64,000 nucleotides of DNA from Azohydromonas aeria (GTDB lineage: Bacteria; Pseudomonadota; Gammaproteobacteria; Burkholderiales; Burkholderiaceae_C): assembly GCF_009760915.1 (NCBI RefSeq), contig NZ_VIDQ01000029.1:1-64000 (forward strand). Direction: 5' to 3'. The notes beneath the pieces were generated by a model. The model did no database searches and was not told the DNA's origin. It saw nothing but the letters and a program-made list of their open reading frames with translations. Every line of letters starts with the position of its first letter. Position 1 is the first letter of the stretch. Below, one piece after another: positions 53,639 to 64,000 of this stretch. Position numbers and translations under genes: made by a program.

Positions 53639-54172
53639 TCACCAGTGGGGGGCCTGGATTTCCGGGACGGCGCCCGGTTCCGGAATTGGCGCCGGGAGTG
53701 CGCGCCACGCGCGCCAGGCCGACTGCAGCGCCAGCAGCGCGAGCAGCGCCATGCCAGCCATCACGCAGCCGTAGGTGACTGAACCGGGCACCTGCAGGAT
53801 CGGCGACTTCTCGTCGTGGACGATCTCCAGCATCGCCAGCGTGGCCCAGGCCAGCGTCGCGTACAGGCCGGCCACGAGCAGCCAGCCCACCACGCCGATG
53901 GCCCGCCGCGCCGCGTGCGGCACCGACTCCACCAGGAACACGGTGGCGATGTGCGCGCCGCGCTCGGCCGCCAGCACCACGCCGGCCATCACCAGCCATG
54001 GGAACAGCAGCTCGGGCAGCTCGTTGGCCCACTGCAGGCTGGATCCGCTGACGTAGCGCAGCACGGTGTTGACCGTGAGGATCACGAAGATCACGCCCGA
54101 GGTCAGCCACAGCACGATGCTGCAGACCGCCACGATGGCGCGTTCGAGGGCATTGCGTTGAACCGCATGCAT
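53639..54172 (-). CDS. dctQ: TRAP transporter small permease (DctQ)
   Basis: A 177-residue four-helix membrane protein. The DctQ signature includes NTVLRYVSGSSLQWANELPELLFPWLVMAG and ERGAHIATVFLVE. The chosen start is ATG 54172, with AAGGAG upstream. It joins dctM and dctP into one carrier. Confidence 0.88.
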   Translation of the reverse strand: MHAVQRNALERAIVAVCSIVLWLTSGVIFVILTVNTVLRYVSGSSLQWANELPELLFPWLVMAGVVLAAERGAHIATVFLVESVPHAARRAIGVVGWLLVAGLYATLAWATLAMLEIVHDEKSPILQVPGSVTYGCVMAGMALLALLALQSAWRAWRALPAPIPEPGAVPEIQAPHW

Positions 54173-54251
54173 GGCTTGTCTCCTTCGCGTCAGCCCGGGC
54201 ACCGCGCGCGGGCCGGGCCGACGGCTGTCTTGTGGGACCGGTCGGGCGCCG

Positions 54252-55235
54252 TCACTGCGCGCGGGCGGCCGCGATCACCTTCTTGACGTACGGGCCGATG
54301 GGCAGCGCGGTCCACTTGTCCTGCACCGGCTGGGTGGCCTTGGCGAAGGCGGCCTTGTCGACCGTGGTGACCTGCACGCCCTTGGACTTGATGTCGGCGA
54401 GCAGCTTCTCGTCGGCCTCGGCCGAGAGCTTGCGCTGCAGCGTGGTGGCTTCGGCCGCGGCCTCCGTCACCGCCTTGCGGTCGGCTTCGGAGAGGCGGTC
54501 CCAGCTGCGCTTGCTCATCACCAGGGGCGTCATCTGGAACATGTGGCTGGTCAGCGCCAGGTGCTTCTGCACTTCGTAGAGCTTGCTGGCGTGGAAGTTG
54601 GCCAGCGGGTTCTCCTGGCCATCGACCACGCCCTGTTGCAGCGCCACGTAGAGCTCGGCGAACTTGATCTGCTGCGCCTCGGCGCCCAGCGCCTGCATGA
54701 TGTCCACCAGCACCGCGTCGGGCGGGGTGCGCATCTTCAGGCCCTTCATGTCCTCGACCTTGGCGATCGGGCGCTTGCCGTTGGTCATGTGGCGGATGCC
54801 GTTGTCCCAGTAACCAAGCACCACCATGCCCTTGTCGGCCGACTTCTGCGCCAGCTCCTGGCCCAGCGGCCCGTCGAGCAGCTTGAAGGCCTGCGCGGAC
54901 GTGGAGAACAGGAACGGCATGCCGTAGGCCGCGTACTCCGGCACGGCCACCGACACGGCGCCCTGCGAGTTGGCCGAGATGTCCAGCGCGCCGGTGCGTA
55001 GCGCGGTCACCATCGCGGCGTCGTCGCCGAGCTGGCCCGAGGGCGCCACCTGCACCTCGATGCGCCCGCCGGTCTTGGCCTTGAGCACGTCGGCGAACTT
55101 CACCGCCGCCTCGTGGCGCGGGTTGCCCACCGCGGCGCCGTGGCCGAGGGTGAGCTTGACGTTCTGGGCCAGGGCCGGAAAGGCCAGCGTGGCGGCCAGC
55201 GCGAAGCCGGCGACGGAAAGGGTTCTGCGCTTCAT
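54252..55235 (-). CDS. dctP: TRAP transporter substrate-binding protein (DctP)
   Basis: A 327-residue periplasmic binding protein with signal peptide (SVAGFALAATLAFPALAQ). The DctP pattern includes FADVLKAKTGGRIEVQVAPSGQLGDDA, GYWDNGIRHMTNGKRPI (where the Arg binds the substrate carboxylate), and GVVDGQENPLANFHASKLYEVQKHLAL. The conserved Arg suggests an organic acid or acidic sugar derivative as ligand. It is upstream of dctQ. Confidence 0.9.
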   Translation of the reverse strand: MKRRTLSVAGFALAATLAFPALAQNVKLTLGHGAAVGNPRHEAAVKFADVLKAKTGGRIEVQVAPSGQLGDDAAMVTALRTGALDISANSQGAVSVAVPEYAAYGMPFLFSTSAQAFKLLDGPLGQELAQKSADKGMVVLGYWDNGIRHMTNGKRPIAKVEDMKGLKMRTPPDAVLVDIMQALGAEAQQIKFAELYVALQQGVVDGQENPLANFHASKLYEVQKHLALTSHMFQMTPLVMSKRSWDRLSEADRKAVTEAAAEATTLQRKLSAEADEKLLADIKSKGVQVTTVDKAAFAKATQPVQDKWTALPIGPYVKKVIAAARAQ

Positions 55236-55329
55236 GGGTTTGTCTCCTGGGTGCCGCCTCGGGCGGCGGTCGTTGTGCTCGTGCGTGGAAATGCGGGCGC
55301 CGCGTGCGGCGCGTGGCGGGAAGGCCGGC

Positions 55330-56079
55330 TCAGTGGATGAGCATCCCGCCGTTGACGTCGAGGGTGATGCCGGTGCAGTAGGCGCCGAGCTCGCTGCCGA
55401 GGAAGACGCAGGCGCCGGCGATGTCGGCCGGGCGGCCCAGGCGGCCCAGCGGAATCGTCTCGGCGATCTCGGCCTTGCGCGCCTCGTCGAGCTTGCCCTT
55501 GATGATGTCGGTGCCGATCAGCCCCGGCGTGATGCAGTTGACGCGGATGCCTTCCGGACCGAACTCGCGCGCCATGGCGCGCGCCAGGCCCAGCACGCCG
55601 GCCTTGGCCGCCGAGTAGTGCGGGCCGCCCAGGATGCCGCCGCCGCGCTGCGCGGACACCGACGAGATGCAGATGATCGAGCCGCCCTTCTGCGCCTGCA
55701 TGGAAGGAAGGACGGCCTGCGACACGATCAGCGTGCCGCGCAGGCTCACGTCCATGACACGGTCATAGTCCTCGGCCGTGATGTCCACGGTCTTGCGCGG
55801 CTGCGTCACGCCGGCGTTGTTGACCAGCACGTCGATGCGGCCGAACTTCTCCAGCGCCTGCGCCACGGCCCGCTCCACCTGCGCCTTGTCGGTGACGCTG
55901 GCGACCACGCCGAGGTGGCCTTCGCCCAGCTGCGCCGCGGCGGCGGCAGGGTCGGCGGCTTCGAGATCCATGATGACGACGCGGGCGCCTTGCTCGGCCA
56001 TCAGCTTCGCCGTGGCGAAGCCCAGGCCGTTGAGGCCGGCGCCGCCGGTGATGAGGGCAACCTTGTCCTTGAGCAGCAT
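55330..56079 (-). CDS. Short-chain dehydrogenase/reductase
   Basis: A 249-residue NAD(P)-dependent SDR. It has a glycine-rich loop (TGGAGLNGLGFATAKLM), NNAG, the catalytic Ser in ISSVSAQRGGG, the Tyr-Lys pair in HYSAAKAGVLG, and the GLIGTD segment. Probably it oxidises a hydroxyl of the substrate imported by the TRAP carrier to a ketone, making it a transketolase substrate. It is the first gene of the operon and divergent from a LysR regulator. ATG 56079 has CGGAG. Confidence 0.85.
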   Translation of the reverse strand: MLLKDKVALITGGAGLNGLGFATAKLMAEQGARVVIMDLEAADPAAAAAQLGEGHLGVVASVTDKAQVERAVAQALEKFGRIDVLVNNAGVTQPRKTVDITAEDYDRVMDVSLRGTLIVSQAVLPSMQAQKGGSIICISSVSAQRGGGILGGPHYSAAKAGVLGLARAMAREFGPEGIRVNCITPGLIGTDIIKGKLDEARKAEIAETIPLGRLGRPADIAGACVFLGSELGAYCTGITLDVNGGMLIH

Positions 56080-56147
56080 GCTTGTCTCCGTATGGGGGTC
56101 TGCGATGGCCGCGATTGTGAAAAGGCCCCTGGTTGAAGACAAACGAT

Positions 56148-56171
56148 AAGATTTCAATGAACGTTGATCTT
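56148..56171. promoter_or_regulatory. Candidate LysR operator between the SDR operon and its regulator
   Basis: In this AT-rich 124-base divergent region, AAGAT (56148-56152) and ATCTT (56167-56171) bracket TCAA (56154-56157) and TTGA (56164-56167). Such a short AT-rich dyad between divergent genes is typical of LysR binding boxes, but the symmetry is imperfect. Confidence 0.35.
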
Positions 56172-56203
56172 TCATCATCTTCGGGTTAACTCTGATACTG
56201 GCC

Positions 56204-57106
56204 ATGCGTTCTTCTTTTCCACCGCTGGGCAGCCTGCTGGCCTTCGAGGCCGTGGCGCGGCGGCGCAACTTCACGGTGGCCGCGACCGAGCTGCACCTGA
56301 CGCCCTCGGCCGTCAGCCACCAGATCGCCAAGCTGGAAGAGTTCCTGGGCGTGCGGCTGTTCGAGCGCACCGCCCGCAACGTGGAGCTGACCGACGCGGG
56401 CGAGGACTACCTCAAGCGCGTGGCCGGCGCGCTGGCCGCCATCAGCGCCGCCACCGACAGCGCGCGCAAGGGCATGCGCAACACGCTGCACGTGCACTCG
56501 ACGCCCAGTTTTGCCTCGCTGTGGCTGATGCCGCGGCTCACCGAGTTCGCGCGCAGGCACCCGGGCATATCGCTGTCGATGTCGTCCTCGGTGGTGCACT
56601 CCGACTTCTCGCTGGGGCAGGCCGACCTGGACATCCGCTACGGCGTGCCGAACTGGCCGCAGCTGACGGTGCAGCCGATCTTCGACGAGCGCATCCTGCC
56701 GCTGGCCTCGCCGGAGTTCGTGGCGCGGCACCAACTGCGCTCGGCGCAGGAGCTGGCGCAGGTGCCGCTGATCCAGTCCACGGTGGGCGTGCTGCAATGG
56801 CCCGACTGGTTCGCCAGCCGCGGCCTGGCCTTCACGCCCGCGGGCTACGCCTACCGCTTCGACCGCGCCTTCATGGCCCTGGATGCGGCCGTGCAGGGTC
56901 TGGGCGTGGCGCTGGAGAGCGCCTCCATCGGCGAGGGGCACCTGCGCACCGGGCGGCTGCAGCCGGTGTTCGAGGCGGCCGACTGGTATTTGCCGCTGCA
57001 GGCGCACTTCCTGGTCTACCCGGCGCGCCACGCGCAGCGCAGCGAGGTGATGAGCTTCGTGGAGTGGGTGCGCGCCGAGGCGGGGAGCCCGGAGGCGGCG
57101 GGGTGA
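56204..57106 (+). CDS. LysR-family regulator (GcvA-like)
   Basis: A 300-residue LysR-type regulator. The helix-turn-helix is FEAVARRRNFTVAATELHLTPSAVSHQIAKLEEFLGVRLFERTARNVELTDAGEDYL; the effector domain follows with the GcvA-type DLDIRYG and a PLIQST block. It is divergent from the SDR-TRAP-transketolase operon and is probably its activator. ATG at 56204 is the start. It ends 24 bases from the stop of the following gene on the other strand. Confidence 0.88.
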   Translation: MRSSFPPLGSLLAFEAVARRRNFTVAATELHLTPSAVSHQIAKLEEFLGVRLFERTARNVELTDAGEDYLKRVAGALAAISAATDSARKGMRNTLHVHSTPSFASLWLMPRLTEFARRHPGISLSMSSSVVHSDFSLGQADLDIRYGVPNWPQLTVQPIFDERILPLASPEFVARHQLRSAQELAQVPLIQSTVGVLQWPDWFASRGLAFTPAGYAYRFDRAFMALDAAVQGLGVALESASIGEGHLRTGRLQPVFEAADWYLPLQAHFLVYPARHAQRSEVMSFVEWVRAEAGSPEAAG

Positions 57107-57130
57107 AAGGCAGGCGGTAGCGGCGCGGCC

Positions 57131-57475
57131 TCAACCCTCCAGCCGCGGCTGCTCCGCCACCGCCGCCCGCCCGGCCATGACCCGGCCGTCGGGCTCGATG
57201 GCCACGTTCACGCCGCGCGCGTGCAGGTCCACCAGCTCGCCCGCGTCGCTGAAGGCGAAGCACAGCCGGCCGCCGCCGACGAAGGCCACGGTGTGCATGG
57301 TCAGCCCCGCCACGCGCACGATGTCGTGGCTGCACACCTCGCACAGGTTGCACAGGCCCACGCCGGTGATGATGGACAGCGGGCCCGGCGCGTCGCCCGG
57401 GCGGCACGCGCCGCCGTCGGCGGGATGCGGCTGGGGCCGGTGCTGAGGTTGGGTCTGCGGTTGAGGCTGGGTCAT
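57131..57475 (-). CDS. Small Cys-motif protein of unknown function
   Basis: A 114-residue protein. The first 25 residues are Gln/Pro-rich and disordered. Then LSIITGVGLCNLCEVCSHDIVRVAG has a CxxCxxC pattern, followed by a compact beta-rich domain (TVAFVGGGRLCFAFSDAGELVDLHARGVNVAIEPDGRVMAGR). The start ATG 57475 is backed by a strong GGAGG six bases upstream. The cysteines could bind zinc or a cluster, or form a redox pair. No family was recognised. Confidence 0.6.
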   Translation of the reverse strand: MTQPQPQTQPQHRPQPHPADGGACRPGDAPGPLSIITGVGLCNLCEVCSHDIVRVAGLTMHTVAFVGGGRLCFAFSDAGELVDLHARGVNVAIEPDGRVMAGRAAVAEQPRLEG

Positions 57476-57678
57476 GACGGGTCCTCCCTGGCGCGCCGGG
57501 CGCCTTGCGCGCGTGCGCTGCCGGCCACGGTGGCGGCGCGCACGCCCCGGGTCCCGACAAGCCTCGTCCGGCTCGGCGGCGCAAGGGCGCGCGGCGGACG
57601 ACGGGACACGCCTGCATTGACGCATGCGCGCCGCCCGCGCCGCCATGGGAGCTTGCTGGGGCCGGGCCGGGAGCTTTG

Positions 57679-61622
<3,944 letters not shown>

Positions 61623-61626
<4 letters not shown>

Positions 61627-62858
61627 GGCCGCGGCGCTCCGATGTCCGGTTGCGCGGCTGCCTGCGCGTCCGCATCCGCATCCGCGTCCGTGCCGGCGGC
61701 CTCGCCGAACTGCAGCGGGTACGGCGGCTGCCGGCCGAGCGCCTGCGACAGCGCGTTGACCTCGCGCTTGAGCCGGATCATGTCGAGCTCGCGCCCGACC
61801 ATGGCGCGGTTGAAGCGCTCCAGCTCCTCGTTGCGCGCGCGCAGCGCCTGCTCGGCCTGCCGGCGCTCGGTCACGTCCAGCGCGATGCGGCCCACGTACA
61901 GCACCGTGCCGGCGTCGTCGAGCACGGGGAACAGGTGCGACATGAACAGCCGCGGCTCGCCGTCCACCGGCAGCGTCTCCTCCACCGAATGGCGCGCCAG
62001 GCTGGCGAAGACGCGCGCGTCGTTGGCGCGGAACGCCGTGGCCGCCTCCGGCGGGAACAGCTCCAGGTCGGTGCGGCCCACGATCTCGTCCTCGCCGCGG
62101 CCCAGCATGCGCTGCAGGTTCGGGTTGGCCAGCACGTAGCGGCCCTCGCGGTCCTTGAGCGAGAGCGCCGAGGGCAAGTGCATGACGATGGCGCGCAGCT
62201 TGCGCTCGCGGTCGCGCAGCACCTCTTCCGCCTGCTGGCGCCCGGTGATGTCGCGCGAGATGCCGAACACGCCGACCACGGCGCCGGCGGCGTCGCGCAG
62301 CGCGCCGCGCGTGGACAGGAACACGCGCCGGCCCAGCGCCGTGTCGAGCGTGAGCTCGCGCGTGCGCGTCTGCCCGTCGGCCAGGATGGCGCGGTCCACC
62401 GCGTTGAGCCTGTCAACCTGCTCCGGCGGGAAGATGCCCTGGTCGTCGTGCCCGATGACGGCACCGGCCTCGCGGCCCAGCCAGCGCCGCGCGGCGGGGT
62501 TGGCGAAGAGGTAGCGGCCCGCGGCGTCCTTGGCGGTGATGGCATCCGACGAGTGGTCGGCGATGGTTTCGAGCAGGTGCCGGTCGGCCAGCTCGCGCCG
62601 GCGCAGCGCCTGCATCACCGCCGTCCAGCGCCGCAGCAGCCCGTGCAGCAGCGCGGCCGTGACGGCCACGAACATCCAGCCCTTGGCCGTGCCGGCCAGC
62701 GCGCGCAGCCCCGGGTCGGCGATCAGCACCTCCACCGCGCGGTCGGTGACCGGGATCCACAGCAGCGCCAGCACCACGTAGGCCAGCACCAGGCGGCGGG
62801 CATGCCGTCGCGCCTGGCGGTAGTGCGTGTCGGCAGGAGAGGCTTCGGGAGTCTGCAA
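61623..62858 (-). CDS. Two-helix membrane PAS-PAS protein without output domain
   Basis: A 411-residue protein: two membrane helices at the N-terminus (RLVLAYVVLALLWIPVTD and KGWMFVAVTAALLHGLL), two PAS domains (about 95-210 and 215-330; FANPAARRWLGREAGAVIG and YVLANPNLQRMLGRGEDEIVG), and a helical tail (EELERFNRAMVGRELDMIRLKREVNAL) that resembles the linker leading to kinase domains, but the kinase is missing. The tail ends 45 residues later. The overlap with the hybrid kinase gene suggests the two proteins work together. The start codon is uncertain: TTG 62858 is taken, with no clear ribosome site. Confidence 0.75.
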
Positions 62859-62926
62859 GACGGAAGTGCGCCGACGGAAATGGAAAGGGCCGCCGGCGCG
62901 GCGGCCCTGGCGGGGGATGGCGCTTT

Positions 62927-64000
62927 TTACGCCAGCGCCGCGTCGAAGGCGCGCTCCAGGCGCTGCACCGTGCCGTCGATGTCGTGAAGTTTTTCCAGCC
63001 CGAACAGCCCGACGCGGAAGGTGCGGAAGGCCGCCGACTCGCCGCACTGCAGCGGCACCCCGCCGGCGATCTGCAGGCCCTGCGCCAGCAGCTTGCGCCC
63101 GGTGGCGAGGTCGGCGTCGGTGGTGTGGCTCACCACCACGCCCGGGGCCTGGAAGCCCTGCGCCGCCACCGACGGGAAGCCCTTGCGCTCGAACATCGCG
63201 CGCACCGCGCGGCCGAGTTGCCACTGCGCCTCGCGCAGCTTCTCGAAGCCCGCCTGCTGCGTCTCGCGCATGGCATCGCGCGTGCGCAGCAGCGCCTCGG
63301 TGGGCAGCGTGGTGTGGTAGAGGTGCCCGCCGCCCTCGTAGGCCTGCATGATCTGCAGCCACTTCTTGAGGTCGGCGGCGAAGCTGGTGCTGGTGGTCGA
63401 GGCGATGCGCTCCACGGCGCGCTCGCCCAGCATCACGAAGGCGGCGCAGGGCGAGCCGCTCCAGCCCTTTTGCGGCGCGCTGATGAGCACGTCCACCGCG
63501 CACTCGCGCATGTCCACCCACACCGCGCCGCTGGCGATGCAGTCGAGCACGAAGAGCGCGCCCACGCGGCGCGCGGCCTCGCCCACGGCGCGCAGGTACT
63601 CGTGCGGCAGCACCAGCCCGGAGGCGGTTTCCACGTGCGGCGCGAACACCACCTCGGGGCGCTCGCGCTCGATGGCGGCCACGACCTCGTCGAGCGGCGC
63701 CGGGGCGAAGGCGGCCTGGGCGTCGTCGCCCTGGGGCCGGGCGCACAGCACCGTGGTGGCGCCGGCGATGGCGCCCATGTCCAGGATCTGGCTCCAGCGG
63801 TAGCTGAACCAGCCGTTGCGCAGGATCAGCACGCGGCGGCCGGTGGCGAACTGGCGCGCCACGGCTTCCATGCCGAAGCTGCCGCTGCCGGGCACGATGG
63901 CCACGGCCGAGGCGCCGTAGGCCTCGCGCAGGATGGCGGAGATGTCGCGCATCACGCCCTGGAACTTCTGGGACATGTGATTCAGGGCGCGGTCGGTGTA
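62927..64000 (-). CDS. Class V aminotransferase (5' end outside window)
   Basis: PLP-dependent aminotransferase of the alanine-glyoxylate / 2-aminoethylphosphonate-like group. It is open to the window edge: the visible chain begins YTDRALNHMSQKF, matching the middle of the N-terminal domain, so the true start lies beyond 64000. Conserved blocks include PGSGSFGMEAVARQ, the PLP-phosphate region, HVETASGLVLP, DCIASGAVWVDM, and the PLP-Lys in LISAPQKGWSGSP. It catalyses amino transfer from small amino acids to glyoxylate or pyruvate. The substrate is not identified. Confidence 0.85.
   Translation of the reverse strand, partial: YTDRALNHMSQKFQGVMRDISAILREAYGASAVAIVPGSGSFGMEAVARQFATGRRVLILRNGWFSYRWSQILDMGAIAGATTVLCARPQGDDAQAAFAPAPLDEVVAAIERERPEVVFAPHVETASGLVLPHEYLRAVGEAARRVGALFVLDCIASGAVWVDMRECAVDVLISAPQKGWSGSPCAAFVMLGERAVERIASTTSTSFAADLKKWLQIMQAYEGGGHLYHTTLPTEALLRTRDAMRETQQAGFEKLREAQWQLGRAVRAMFERKGFPSVAAQGFQAPGVVVSHTTDADLATGRKLLAQGLQIAGGVPLQCGESAAFRTFRVGLFGLEKLHDIDGTVQRLERAFDAALA

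Overview
The window is very GC-rich DNA with dense, mostly intact genes. The protein families point to a betaproteobacterium of the order Burkholderiales, probably Comamonadaceae: a glycerol ABC operon of the glpDSTPQUV type, a PedF-type cytochrome c, a formate dehydrogenase with a fused NAD subunit, TRAP carriers and many c-di-GMP proteins. Taxonomy is inferred from gene content only; no rRNA or tRNA gene was seen.

The most notable region is 15.9-23.7 kb, a complete replicon-maintenance module of plasmid or chromid type. It holds a Rep_3/RepB-family initiator (leftward), an origin with about ten iteron copies, a DnaA-box-like site and an inverted-repeat operator, a parA-parB operon (rightward), six copies of a 17-bp parS-like palindrome (one inside parA), three more iterons interleaved with the parS sites, a large tyrosine recombinase (leftward), and a dif-like inverted repeat just upstream of that recombinase. 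The window is therefore either from a secondary chromosome or megaplasmid, or from a chromosome that has absorbed one.

Left of the module (0-15.9 kb) are ordinary genes: a metal-type DUF2946 protein, a peroxiredoxin, a DnaJ-like protein, a lone receiver, azoR, two c-di-GMP enzymes, dinG, a toxin-antitoxin pair with its operator, yihY, two methyltransferases and an L-lactate dehydrogenase.

To the right: a nitroreductase, a large lipoprotein, the fdhB-fdhA formate dehydrogenase operon with a divergent ModE-like regulator (25-33 kb); a second accessory patch with two PIN-toxin modules and a frameshifted RMF-like gene (33.7-36.6 kb); a transporter, aroQ and a DMT exporter (36.6-39.1 kb); a full glycerol regulon (39.3-49.7 kb: glpV, U, Q, P, T, S, D leftward, then glpR and glpK rightward) bounded by REP-like repeats; a PedF-like cytochrome; an undescribed-looking six-gene operon of SDR, TRAP carrier and split transketolase under a divergent LysR regulator (50.4-57.1 kb); and a signalling operon of a PAS protein and a 1315-residue hybrid kinase (57.7-62.9 kb). 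The last gene, a class V aminotransferase, runs off the right end; the first, an exported coiled-coil protein, runs off the left end.
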